From contig JBAYKX010000016.1 of assembly GCA_041664345.1 (NCBI GenBank), positions 31,294 through 95,293 on the forward strand: a stretch of DNA of 64,000 nt. The letters run 5' to 3'. Made by a program: the position numbers and the translations under genes. This document shows positions 34,208-42,830 of the stretch, one piece after another (positions within the stretch are counted from its first letter, which is position 1; the number at the start of each line of letters is the position of its first letter). Origin of the DNA: GWE2-40-63 sp041664345 (GTDB lineage Bacteria; Bacteroidota; Bacteroidia; Bacteroidales; SZUA-534). The notes below the pieces were generated by a model. That model was not told the DNA's origin, did no database searches, and saw only the letters and a list, made by a program, of their open reading frames with translations.

Positions 34208-34855
34208 TTAAAATGTGAAATTTCCGATGGTTTTTATTTTATAGGATACCCCATGTTCTTCAAAAAGCGGTTCCAAAATACCCAAGGCAATAAAATTGGC
34301 CAACATATTTTCGGTTTTGTTTTTTGATGACTTAGCTACCCGGCAAGCCTTTGAGAAGCTTACTTTTCCAAATTGTTCAATATAAGTCAATAGGCATTGT
34401 TCGGTTTCTGTATATTTCAGATAAACGCCTTTTGATTGCGTTTGGCGTTCCCAAACTTTTATTATCACCCTGTTGGCTACCTGGTTTTCGTCGTTTACCC
34501 GGATGTATGCTGTGTCATTATCTTCTTTTCCCGGAGCATAATGCGGTTTCAGTTTGCTTGGTTCCACTATAACCTCTACTACCGTTTTACCCTCGACAGT
34601 ATGGTTTTGGGTAGTAAATTCCACTTCGGGTTTGCAATAAAGGTGGGAAGCGGTTCCAATCATATATACTTCCTCATCGGAGCGCACGCCCACAATAACC
34701 CCATTGTCTTTCACCCCAATCAGCAATCGTCCGCCATCGGTATTTGCAAAGGCAACCAGTGAGCGGGCAATTTTTTTGGCATCGCTGATTTCAAATTTAA
34801 AATCGAGCTGCTGATGCTCACCTTGAGCTATGAGTTTTTTTATGTATTGCGACAC
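34208..34855 (-). CDS. AlbA_2 / Schlafen-like domain regulator
   Basis: A 215-aa protein with an N-terminal AlbA_2 (divergent AAA-4, Schlafen-like) domain: QQLDFKFEISDAKKIARSLVAFANTDGGRLLIGVKDNG is the family signature. The C-terminal 70 residues look like a winged helix (CLLTYIEQFGKVSFSKACRVAKSSKNKTENMLANFI). Related proteins are DNA-binding regulators or nucleases of unclear role. It lies between the DEAD-box gene (41 nt upstream) and the glycosyltransferase gene. Confidence 0.8.
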   Translation of the reverse strand: MSQYIKKLIAQGEHQQLDFKFEISDAKKIARSLVAFANTDGGRLLIGVKDNGVIVGVRSDEEVYMIGTASHLYCKPEVEFTTQNHTVEGKTVVEVIVEPSKLKPHYAPGKEDNDTAYIRVNDENQVANRVIIKVWERQTQSKGVYLKYTETEQCLLTYIEQFGKVSFSKACRVAKSSKNKTENMLANFIALGILEPLFEEHGVSYKIKTIGNFTF

Positions 34856-34896
34856 AAAAAATGGTTTACAGATTATGAACGGTAAAGGTAGGCAGA

Positions 34897-36228
34897 TTAT
34901 TTCCTCTTTTGCCCTCTGGTTTTTGGTTTGCCGTATTTCAACTGCATTTGGGTAATGCGGGTGATTTTCCGGTTCACTTTTTTGTTTTTTTCTTTCTTTT
35001 CGTGGAACGATGGGCCGGCCGCTTCTTTTTTAGGAGGTTTAACTAGTACGTTTTTCATGGCTACTACCGGCATTTCATCCATGGTAAGAATATCTGATAT
35101 AGAAACCGATTCCGGCAAATTTTCCATAGGAATCTCGTAATTCATAAGAACCTCGGTTGCCAGCTTAAATTCTATTTCCGATGGAGTGATAAACGAAATG
35201 GCAATACCTTCTTTTTCTGCCCGGCCTGTCCTACCAATGCGGTTAATATAATTTTCGGGTTCCTCGGGAATATCAAAATTAATAACATGGGTTACATCTG
35301 AAATGTCAATTCCACGGGCAATGATATCGGTAGCTATTAAAATACGGTTTTCGCCTTTTTCAAATTTTTTAACCGTGTTGAACCGGTTGTTTTGGGCTTT
35401 GTTAGAGTGGATTACGCCCACATTTTTCGGAAATTTCGGTTCAATTTCATCGTATAATTGGTCGGCCAATTTTTTTGTGGAAACAAAAACCATCACTTTT
35501 TTAAAAACCCAGGATTCTGATAGCAGGTATTCAAGCAAATTTACTTTGGTGTAAAAATTGGGAACGGAATATCCTTTTTGGATGATTTTTTCAAGTGGAG
35601 TTCCCGATGGGGCAGCTTCAATTTTAATTGGATTGTAAAAAAACGTATTGATCAATTCTTCAACTTCTGGCGTCAAAGTAGCTGAGAACATTAGGTTCTG
35701 GCGTTTGGGTGGCAATAAATCCATAATGGAAATTAACTGATGCCGAAAACCCAGGTTCAACATTTCGTCCACTTCATCAATTACAAACCGCTTAATGGAT
35801 TTCAACCGCAGCGAACCCCTAAGAGCCAAGTCGAGCATACGGCCCGGGGTGGCCACCAATACATCAATCCCTGCTTCAACCACCTCTGCCTGCCCCCTAA
35901 TGTTTGCACCACCAAATACACCCACAATTTCGATATTCATATAAGTGGTCAGTTTTTTTGCTTCGGCAACCACTTGCAAAACCAATTCGCGGGTGGGTAC
36001 CAAAATTAAAATTTGGGCAAACCGTTCTTTCGAAAATTTCCATTGTTTTAAGCAAGGAAGCAGATATGCCAAGGTTTTACCCGTTCCTGTTTGGGCTATT
36101 CCTACCACATCAACCCCCGACATAATAACGGGGAATCCTTTTTCCTGTATGGTAGTGGGTTGGGTTAATCCTGAATCATTTAATGCTTTAAGCAACGATG
36201 GATTTAAATTTAAATCTCCGAAAGTCAT
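34897..36228 (-). CDS. DEAD-box-family RNA helicase with variant motifs
   Basis: A 443-aa RhlE-like RNA helicase. Q motif (GLTQPTTIQEKGFP), motif I AQTGTGKT, Ia PTRELVLQV, motif II FVIDEVDEML, motif III FSAT, motif IV/V regions and ATDIIARGIDISDV, motif VI NRIGRTGR, then a basic tail (KKEKNKKVNRKITRI...GQKRK) that binds RNA. Two deviations from the consensus are visible: DEVD instead of DEAD, and Asn instead of His at the start of motif VI (usually HRIGRTGR). The key Glu and arginines are kept, so it should be active. A TACCTTTG -7 box is on the minus strand at 36249-36256. Confidence 0.92.
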   Translation of the reverse strand: MTFGDLNLNPSLLKALNDSGLTQPTTIQEKGFPVIMSGVDVVGIAQTGTGKTLAYLLPCLKQWKFSKERFAQILILVPTRELVLQVVAEAKKLTTYMNIEIVGVFGGANIRGQAEVVEAGIDVLVATPGRMLDLALRGSLRLKSIKRFVIDEVDEMLNLGFRHQLISIMDLLPPKRQNLMFSATLTPEVEELINTFFYNPIKIEAAPSGTPLEKIIQKGYSVPNFYTKVNLLEYLLSESWVFKKVMVFVSTKKLADQLYDEIEPKFPKNVGVIHSNKAQNNRFNTVKKFEKGENRILIATDIIARGIDISDVTHVINFDIPEEPENYINRIGRTGRAEKEGIAISFITPSEIEFKLATEVLMNYEIPMENLPESVSISDILTMDEMPVVAMKNVLVKPPKKEAAGPSFHEKKEKNKKVNRKITRITQMQLKYGKPKTRGQKRK

Positions 36229-36248
36229 GGTTTTGTTATTATTTGCTG

Positions 36249-36256
36249 CAAAGGTA
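36249..36256 (-). promoter_or_regulatory. -7 element of the DEAD-box gene
   Basis: CAAAGGTA on the plus strand reads TACCTTTG on the minus strand, a perfect TAnnTTTG Bacteroidota -7 box 21 nt upstream of the start codon at 36228. No clear -33 TTTG was found at the right spacing. Confidence 0.5.
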
Positions 36257-36314
36257 CTTTTAATTGGTTAAAAAACCGCATGTGGGAAATTTTGGTACCA
36301 AGCTCCATTAAAGC

Positions 36315-36344
36315 AAAACCGCCCCAACTACGAGGCGGTTTTTT
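36315..36344. terminator. Terminator hairpin between lipoprotein and DEAD-box genes
   Basis: Perfect stem AAAACCGCC (36315-36323) with GGCGGTTTT (36334-36342). For the leftward DUF4249/lipoprotein operon it lies 46 nt past the last stop codon; on that strand the hairpin is followed by TTTT then mixed sequence, so it is only a moderate terminator. Confidence 0.6.
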
Positions 36345-36389
36345 AATTGACAGAAATAAATTCTTTTGAGCTATTGGCCCTGTAAGCTG

Positions 36390-37526
36390 TTATTGTTTAA
36401 AAACAAGGGATAATTCGCTGATTGATATTGGGTTATATGGGGTTAACCCTTCTATTCTAATTAGAAGTTCACCATAGTTGTTATTTGGGGCGGTGCCACC
36501 CTGAATAAAGCTACCGTTGGCAAAAAAACCGGGAGCATCAGCATTTCGAAGGTATCCAGCTAAATCAGAGCTATCGGGACGCACGCCGTATGTTTCAAGG
36601 AACCAAGTATTTATTTCGCTGGTAAATACACTCTTTAAGGAATAATCTTTCAGAATAATGGTGCGCGATGTTTCATCTAAAGTGCTTGGAGGTAAAGCTA
36701 CTTCGGCTACGGCAATATCGGCTGTTTGCTGTCCTGATGCAACAAATGCCCAGTTAAAGCCTGTTTTGTCGGTAAAAAATTGCGCATTGGGGTGATTCGA
36801 GTTTCCATAAACATCTATTATATCGCCTTTTTTTCCAACAAACATTTTAATGGCATTCACGGCATATCTGTCAATAATTGTGCTGGCCATGGGCAAATTG
36901 CTAATCTGCACAATCATGTATGCTTCGTAATCGCCCAATCCTTTTTCGGAATATTCAACGCTATACATGGCTTCACCCAGTTTTTCGGTATCGTTGTGGT
37001 TCAAATTCGACGGTTTTATTATGGCCACGCCTTCAATGGGTGAATTATTCCAGAAAACCTGCATACCAATCCCTCCATCGGCATTACCTTCCGATTCTAA
37101 ATCGGTAATGGTAAGCATGTATTCCCAGGTACGGTTGTCGAAGTCAACACCCGATTCAACTACCAAATGTTTAACGCGGCTGTCATCGTCGCCGGTGAAG
37201 GTGAGTTCCCCAATGTCCTGAATATGGTATAACTTAATGTGAAAGATGATGGATTCCACAATGTCAGAAGTTCCTTCGCCAATGGCAATAAACATTTGGA
37301 GGTTTTCGTATATTTCATTGCCGGAGATGGTGTCGGCTTTTGCCGATTTAAGCGAACCGCTTTTGTGAGTTGAATTGCTGAGCGAACTTGGTATATCAAT
37401 TTTAAATCGTTCAGGCAAAATAGTCGTCTCTTGATCCTTAGGTAGAACTGTTTCTTTTTCGCATGCGGTAAAAAACATTGCGGCTGATAAAGCCAACATT
37501 CCAAAAATTGCATTTCTTGTTTTCAT
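36390..37526 (-). CDS. Lipoprotein of unknown function downstream of DUF4249
   Basis: 378 aa with a lipobox (SAAMFFTAC, Cys22) and a mature part without a family I recognise. It alternates short strands (HIKLYHIQDIGELTFTGDDDSRVKHLVVE; SVEYSEKGLGDYEAYMIVQISNLP) and looks like stacked beta domains, perhaps a ligand-binding surface protein. It is last in the leftward run that begins with the FecI-type sigma gene and the TonB receptor, 165 nt after the DUF4249 gene, so it may take part in the same uptake process; its own promoter cannot be excluded. Confidence 0.7.
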   Translation of the reverse strand: MKTRNAIFGMLALSAAMFFTACEKETVLPKDQETTILPERFKIDIPSSLSNSTHKSGSLKSAKADTISGNEIYENLQMFIAIGEGTSDIVESIIFHIKLYHIQDIGELTFTGDDDSRVKHLVVESGVDFDNRTWEYMLTITDLESEGNADGGIGMQVFWNNSPIEGVAIIKPSNLNHNDTEKLGEAMYSVEYSEKGLGDYEAYMIVQISNLPMASTIIDRYAVNAIKMFVGKKGDIIDVYGNSNHPNAQFFTDKTGFNWAFVASGQQTADIAVAEVALPPSTLDETSRTIILKDYSLKSVFTSEINTWFLETYGVRPDSSDLAGYLRNADAPGFFANGSFIQGGTAPNNNYGELLIRIEGLTPYNPISISELSLVFKQ

Positions 37527-37691
37527 AATACTTTTGATTTTAAGTTAATTTATTTTTTTGAACCATTAATTATTTGGTTTCAATAGTATCACACAGGAGT
37601 TTTAGTTTACCCTTATGGCAAACAAATAAAAAAATGATATTGTTTATTATTGCGCTGAATATAAGATAAATACAAGTGAGGGAATTTTAGT

Positions 37692-38498
37692 TTATTCCAC
37701 AATATTTGTATCGGAAATAACCATACAGGCGGCAAACCATCCTCGGGTTCCGTGGCTAAAGTTGGTAAGCACGTTACCCTGTTCCATATCAAACAAGCCG
37801 CCGCGCCATTCGGTTTCAATAAGTAATGAGCGGATAAATTCTTGGTGGCTTTTGGTTAATGAATATTTTTTGCGGATAAGCGTAGTACCGGCGGGGAACC
37901 ATATTTCCTGTTTTGCCGGGCCAAACTCCTCGGCCACATCAATGTTGGATATGGTATAAAAGGTTTGCGATGCATAACAGCTTCCAAAAGTGCTGCAATA
38001 TCCGGTATTTGACGACCAATCGTAAAAAACCTCTGTCATGGCAGGTAAACTGCTGCCTCCATAGATATATTTATAAAGGTTATCTTTTACGATTAGGGTA
38101 TCTTGCTTGAAAGGGCTTATTGCTTCCATTTGGGCAATTGCTGTGTCGCGAGCCCCGTTGTATTCAATAAGCAAAGCATAAGTTTTATCAACAGTTGCTG
38201 CAAACGGGGCCGAAACATACAAACCGGGATTGTTGGAATCCGGTTCAAAATTAACCATTTGCGACCCGTTGTATATACTTATAACTGCCGATGAAATGGG
38301 CTCCGGAGGCTTATTCAGGTTTGGCGAAGAACGGTACACCAATACCTGCTGCGCTTTGAATTCGCTAGTAATAATTGCATCAACTACCATAAAAGGAGTC
38401 GATTGCTGCAAATCCCATTGGGTTTGCTTTTCGCAGGAAAACAATACCGCAATTACCACAAACCATAAATACCCATATTTAGCATTGTTCCTTTTCAT
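37692..38498 (-). CDS. DUF4249 lipoprotein
   Basis: 268 aa. Lipobox FVVIAVLFSC (Cys22), then FMVVDAIITSEFKAQQVLVYRSSPNLN...PISSAVISIYNG, the hallmark of DUF4249, and TYALLIEYNG. Members sit on the outer surface and are encoded right after a TonB-dependent receptor, as here (2 nt after the receptor stop), like SusD-type partners. The substrate is unknown. Confidence 0.88.
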   Translation of the reverse strand: MKRNNAKYGYLWFVVIAVLFSCEKQTQWDLQQSTPFMVVDAIITSEFKAQQVLVYRSSPNLNKPPEPISSAVISIYNGSQMVNFEPDSNNPGLYVSAPFAATVDKTYALLIEYNGARDTAIAQMEAISPFKQDTLIVKDNLYKYIYGGSSLPAMTEVFYDWSSNTGYCSTFGSCYASQTFYTISNIDVAEEFGPAKQEIWFPAGTTLIRKKYSLTKSHQEFIRSLLIETEWRGGLFDMEQGNVLTNFSHGTRGWFAACMVISDTNIVE

Positions 38499-38500
38499 TG

Positions 38501-41191
38501 TTAAAACTTCAACGTGTAGGTTAATGACGGAATAACGGAATAAATATACCGATAGGTCGGTGTCAGTTCTTGGTAATTTTGCTTGTCGGTTGGAATCACC
38601 AATTGACCATCGGCATCGGTAGTTTTAGTAAAATAAAGAAAAGCCGGGTTCTGATAATTGAAAAAATTATAAACCGACACCAACAGGTGATGCTCAAAGC
38701 TCCCCTGGCTCTTGTTCAGTTTAAAGTCCATCCCTAAATCGAGGCGCTTATAGTTCGGAAGGCGGTCGTTGTTTTGGGCGGTATATACCGGAACCTGGCT
38801 ACCGCGATAATAGTAAAATGCCGTAGGTGTAGTTATCATCATACCTGATGAATATAAAAAGTTGGAGGTGAGTAGCCATCGTGGTTTAATACTGTAACCC
38901 AAACCTAGCGAAAAATCAATGGGTTTGTCCTGCCGGGCTTTATATTCACGGTTGCCATTTAATCCGTTTATTAATAGCAAACTGCGGGTAAATGAGTAAC
39001 CCAATTGGCCAGTGAACCGTCCTTGTGTTTTTTTTATCAGTACTTCAAAACCATAAGCTTTACCATTGCCTTGCCTCAATTCCCCTTCTAATAATGGATT
39101 GAGCAATGTGCTGGCATGGTACGAATACCCAATTTGGTTGTAAAGTTTTTTGTAAAACACATCCAAGGTTAATTCAATGGTTTTATCGGGCCAGGAATTA
39201 ACTAATCCTAAATTATAAATATCGGCTTGCTGTGGCTTTATGTTCGGACCCGATGGCAGCCAAACCTCCAAGGTGTTAAAAGGGCTTATGCTGTTGTTAA
39301 TTAAATTAATATGTTGCAAGGTGCGGTTGTACGATGCCTTGATTGAGGAATAATCGCCTGTTTTATACCCAACGGAAATCCGAGGCTCCCATGAATTTGA
39401 TAGGTAATACCGTTCGCCTTTTTTATAAGTTTTATAGTCAACTGGTTCATATTGCTGATACTCCACAATAAAAGCTTCGCCTGAATTGCTCCATCGGGTA
39501 AGTCGGAAGCCTGTATTCAGTTGAAGTTTATGGGTGATATTCCATTCGTGGCCCGCATAAATTATAAACTCAAGCGAGTTATTGGGCGATACGGTGTGCT
39601 CAATGGAAATTCCCGGTGCGTTGTAATTTGCTGGATTGAAATAATATGTTCCTAATTTTATGCCATAGTTTAGTTGGTTTTGGGGATTTTTGAAGTAACT
39701 GAACTCCGATTGCAAATGAGTACTCGAAATGTGCGAATTCCAAAACAAATTACGCTCGTAATCGGTATGCAAATAGTAATTGTACTTGCTGGTATAAAAC
39801 GTGGTATTAGCAAACAAACGCTCACCAAATAAGTGGTTCCACCGCAAGGTAAGCGATGAATTTCCCCACTCCAAACCATTTGCTATCGATTTACTTTCTT
39901 CGTTTATGAATTTATCATTACCGCTATACAAGGTAATAAAAAGACGGTCTTTTTTCCCTAATCTGAAATTGAACTTGGTGGTAAAATCGGAAAAATAAAA
40001 AGTATTGATGTTGGGTTGGGCCGCTTTTAGCAATGCCCCCAAATACGACCGGCGGAACGACACAAAATAGGAGCTTTTCTGTTTTTTAATAGGGCCTTCA
40101 AAGCTAAGGTGACCGGCAACCACACCCAAACTGGTGCTCCCCGAGAACTTTTCCATATTGCCGTCGCGGGTCCTGATGTCGATAATCGACGACAGCCTTC
40201 CACCAAATTGGATGGGAAAATCGGCTTTATAAATACTGGTGGTTTTTACTACATCGGGAATAATGGGCGTGAACAACCCGAGCATGTGCGAAGGATTATA
40301 AATAGGGGCTTCATCTAATAATATCAGGTTTTGGTCGCGGTTGCCCCCGCGCACATAAAAATAGCTGGAACCATCGCTCTGGAAACTTATACCGGGCAAA
40401 TTATCGAACGATTTCAATAAATCGGTTTCACCCAAAGCTGCGGTCTGCTTTTTTACCTCAAAAGGCTTAATGTTTATTTGGGCGGCTAACGAATTCAGTA
40501 ATAATGCTTCCCTTTCGGAAGAAGAAACCACAATTTCGTCGACCACGGAAGCAACGGGTTCCAAATTTATATTCCAACGAAAGTTTTTGTAAAGTTGTAT
40601 GGCATCGCTGTTCATGCCGTATCCTAAATAGGAAGTATGCAGTTTATATTCGCCTTGAGGCAATGTTAACGAAAAATAGCCGTAATTGTTGGTAGTGGTG
40701 CCAACGCCCGTTTCTTCAATATAAACATTGGCCCCAATAAGAGCTTCCTGATTCTTTATATCGGTAACATACCTGCTAATAGTGAACGTTTGAGGTTTTT
40801 CGGGTTCCTTTTCTTTAGGCACATCCAACACCTTTGCCGGCTTTAATACTATGTGGTTTTCAATAAATTCGTACTGTATCCCCGCCTGGTGAAAAATGGC
40901 ATCAATCAGTGCGTTTATCTTGGTTTGGGTTGCTTGATATGTAATTAGTGAATCCAATGGAATTACTTTGGGATTGTACGAAAACTGCAGCCCCGATTTT
41001 TGGGTAATGTCGTCTAATACAATTTTAAGCGGAACCTTTTGGTAATTTACATCAATTAATTTATCTGTAACCGGTTGTTGAGCCTTTACACTTAAAAATG
41101 ACAGCCATAACACGGCAACCCATATAAGCCTCAAGCAGGAATGTAGGCGTATTGCATCGGCCAACCTGTTTATATAGTAGGACTCTAACAT
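38501..41191 (-). CDS. FecA-type TonB-dependent outer-membrane receptor with STN domain
   Basis: An 896-aa transducing receptor. After a signal sequence (LRLIWVAVLWLSFLSVKAQ) comes an STN signalling domain (YQKVPLKIVLDDITQKSGLQFSYNPKV..., ~45-115) that talks to FecR, then a carboxypeptidase-regulatory-like domain (EALIGANVYIEETGVGTTTNNYGYFSLTLPQGEY), the plug (LPGISFQSDGSSYFYVRGGNRDQNLILLDEAPIYNPSHM) and the 22-stranded barrel ending SLTYTLKF. Its start overlaps the FecR stop by 7 bases. With FecR, the split sigma gene and the DUF4249 protein it forms one uptake and cell-surface-signalling operon. The ligand is unknown (siderophore, peptide or glycan). Confidence 0.92.
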   Translation of the reverse strand: MLESYYINRLADAIRLHSCLRLIWVAVLWLSFLSVKAQQPVTDKLIDVNYQKVPLKIVLDDITQKSGLQFSYNPKVIPLDSLITYQATQTKINALIDAIFHQAGIQYEFIENHIVLKPAKVLDVPKEKEPEKPQTFTISRYVTDIKNQEALIGANVYIEETGVGTTTNNYGYFSLTLPQGEYKLHTSYLGYGMNSDAIQLYKNFRWNINLEPVASVVDEIVVSSSEREALLLNSLAAQINIKPFEVKKQTAALGETDLLKSFDNLPGISFQSDGSSYFYVRGGNRDQNLILLDEAPIYNPSHMLGLFTPIIPDVVKTTSIYKADFPIQFGGRLSSIIDIRTRDGNMEKFSGSTSLGVVAGHLSFEGPIKKQKSSYFVSFRRSYLGALLKAAQPNINTFYFSDFTTKFNFRLGKKDRLFITLYSGNDKFINEESKSIANGLEWGNSSLTLRWNHLFGERLFANTTFYTSKYNYYLHTDYERNLFWNSHISSTHLQSEFSYFKNPQNQLNYGIKLGTYYFNPANYNAPGISIEHTVSPNNSLEFIIYAGHEWNITHKLQLNTGFRLTRWSNSGEAFIVEYQQYEPVDYKTYKKGERYYLSNSWEPRISVGYKTGDYSSIKASYNRTLQHINLINNSISPFNTLEVWLPSGPNIKPQQADIYNLGLVNSWPDKTIELTLDVFYKKLYNQIGYSYHASTLLNPLLEGELRQGNGKAYGFEVLIKKTQGRFTGQLGYSFTRSLLLINGLNGNREYKARQDKPIDFSLGLGYSIKPRWLLTSNFLYSSGMMITTPTAFYYYRGSQVPVYTAQNNDRLPNYKRLDLGMDFKLNKSQGSFEHHLLVSVYNFFNYQNPAFLYFTKTTDADGQLVIPTDKQNYQELTPTYRYIYSVIPSLTYTLKF

Positions 41192-42165
41192 CCGTCGCCA
41201 GAAATGATAATTTTTCCGTCGAGTTTGCTTATTCTCAAGTCGAGAGTTGATTTAAGCACTTTAAGTATGGAGGCCAAATCTTTTTGATCAAAATCGACGG
41301 TAATGGTGCAATTTTTAACCGCATCGGAAACTTCAAAAGTAACATGATAGGTGTTGCTTAAAACCTCAACCACCTCAAGCAGGGTACTGTTTTCAAATTC
41401 CAGATGTTTGGTTTTCCACGATATATCGTTTAAATCGGTTGTAGCATTTTTGATAATCGCTTTCTGGTCCTTATGGTAAACACCGGTCTCGCCAGCAGTT
41501 AACATCATCTTTTTGGCGGGTTCCTTTGTTTCAAAAAGTTGAACAGTGCCTTCCACAACGGTTACTTTAACCTGTTGGTTTTGTTTGTAGGCTTTTACAT
41601 TAAATTGGGTTCCTACCACTTGAATGCTTGCCCCCTGGGCATCAATAATAAAAGGTATATGGGCGTTTTTTGCTACGTCAAAAAAAGCTTCCCCTTTTAG
41701 GGTAAGTTTCCGGTCTTGTTCCCCAAATTTTTTGCTGTAAGTAATGTTCGAAAGGGCATTTAAAGTAACCTTTGAACCATCGGGAAGTATTATGGTTTGC
41801 ACCTGTGCGGTGGCTGTTTTTGTGGCTACTTTTTGCGATTGGTTATAAAAAAACCAACTTGCCCCTATTAAAATAATTATTGATGCGGCAATTTGCAAAA
41901 TCCGGTTTAGGCTAATAGTTCTGGGTTGCGATAAGGAAATAGTACGTTCCATTCTTTTCCATTCGCGATCCAAATCAATGGCAGCGTTGTTTACCGATTG
42001 CCCGCTCAATTCCCAAAGCTTGGCAATGGCATCGAACTCCATCTGGTTTTTTGCCGATGCACTGCGCCACTCTTCAATTTGAGCGCATTCAGCTTCTGTT
42101 GACTCGCTGGCAAAAAACCGGATTAACCGTTCCATGGGGCTTATATGTTCATTATTGCTATCCAT
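41185..42165 (-). CDS. FecR-type anti-sigma factor
   Basis: A 326-aa inner-membrane regulator. The cytoplasmic N-terminus carries the FecR N domain (EEWRSASAKNQMEFDAIAKLWE), followed by one TM helix (ILQIAASIIILIGASWFFY, ~87-105), the periplasmic FecR domain (ILPDGSKVTLNALSNITYSKKFGEQDRKLTLKGEAFFDV) and a DUF4974 C-terminal domain (HLEFENSTLLEVVEVLSNTYHVTFEV), structurally akin to the STN domain of the receptor. It overlaps the receptor gene. Its partner sigma factor is the split gene just upstream. Confidence 0.93.
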   Translation of the reverse strand: MDSNNEHISPMERLIRFFASESTEAECAQIEEWRSASAKNQMEFDAIAKLWELSGQSVNNAAIDLDREWKRMERTISLSQPRTISLNRILQIAASIIILIGASWFFYNQSQKVATKTATAQVQTIILPDGSKVTLNALSNITYSKKFGEQDRKLTLKGEAFFDVAKNAHIPFIIDAQGASIQVVGTQFNVKAYKQNQQVKVTVVEGTVQLFETKEPAKKMMLTAGETGVYHKDQKAIIKNATTDLNDISWKTKHLEFENSTLLEVVEVLSNTYHVTFEVSDAVKNCTITVDFDQKDLASILKVLKSTLDLRISKLDGKIIISGDGC

Positions 42166-42200
42166 ACTTTATTATTACACACTTCATCTTAGTTTTACCC

Positions 42201-42449
42201 TTATCCCAAATGGTTATTATTTAATAAAAACAGCACCCATAAATACAGATAATCTTTCAATTCCTCTTTTAGCACTTTAAGGGCTTTCGACATTTGCGCT
42301 TCCACGGTTTTTACCGAAATATTTAAATGGTCGGCAATTTCTTGATATTTTTTCCCTTCAAACCGGTTCAATTCAAATACCTCGCGGCATTTTTCGGGTA
42401 GTTTTTGAATGGCAATTTTAATCTTACTTTCCAACTCGGCTACTTCCAT
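42201..42449 (-). CDS. ECF sigma factor, C-terminal part (region 4) of a frameshifted gene
   Basis: 82 aa with sigma region 4: AIQKLPEKCREVFELNRFEGKKYQEIADHLNISVKTVEAQMSKAL, the -35-reading helix-turn-helix of FecI-like factors. The frame continues open upstream of its ATG through YDTIDDNSPIESWDTG to about 42515, where it meets the N-terminal part in another frame. One base inserted in the A4T5 run at 42512-42520 would restore a single ~190-aa sigma factor. It directly precedes fecR. Confidence 0.85.
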   Translation of the reverse strand: MEVAELESKIKIAIQKLPEKCREVFELNRFEGKKYQEIADHLNISVKTVEAQMSKALKVLKEELKDYLYLWVLFLLNNNHLG

Positions 42450-42481
42450 GGAATCGGAATACTCGCCTGTATCCCACGATT

Positions 42482-42781
42482 CTATGGGCGAATTGTCATC
42501 GATGGTATCGTAAAATTTTTATTGTTGCGTATTACATTCAAGCTCCGGTTATAAACCGATGCAAACAAATAGGCTTTGGCGGGTTTATCGAATTCAAATT
42601 GGTGGCGGTTTTCCCATATTTTCACAAACACAGCGTGCACCACCTCCTTACTGCTGTCTAAATCAGTCAAATATTTTTGGGCAAAATATACCAAGCCGGT
42701 AAAATGCTCACGGAAAATCAGTTCGAATTGCTTTTTTAATATGTTGTCGCTAATAGGCAAAGTATGCGCTTTAATACGCAA
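42482..42781 (-). CDS. ECF sigma factor, N-terminal part (region 2) of a frameshifted gene
   Basis: 99 aa starting with TTG at 42781. It carries sigma region 2: FELIFREHFTGLVYFAQKYLTDLDSSKEVVHAVFVKIWENR, then KAYLFASVYNRSLNVIRNNK. The frame breaks after NNKNF and runs out in unrelated residues. Together with 42201-42449 this is a FecI-type sigma factor for the downstream FecR/TonB receptor operon. If the shift is real, the signalling switch is dead; if it is a homopolymer error, the gene is intact. Confidence 0.85.
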   Translation of the reverse strand: MRIKAHTLPISDNILKKQFELIFREHFTGLVYFAQKYLTDLDSSKEVVHAVFVKIWENRHQFEFDKPAKAYLFASVYNRSLNVIRNNKNFTIPSMTIRP

Positions 42782-42830
42782 CTAAAATAAGTATAGTTTT
42801 TGAGTGGAGCAATTATTTCTATCGCTTGTC

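Noticed and set aside
17..37175. All TGTTTAAC copies as one regulon (also 18404-18411, 29906-29913, 37168-37175)
   Set aside because: Those at 18404 and 37168 are inside coding sequence and the one at 29906 overlaps a start codon. In a sequence this AT-rich a few copies per 64 kb are expected by chance. Only the cluster at 4177-5690 is used as evidence.
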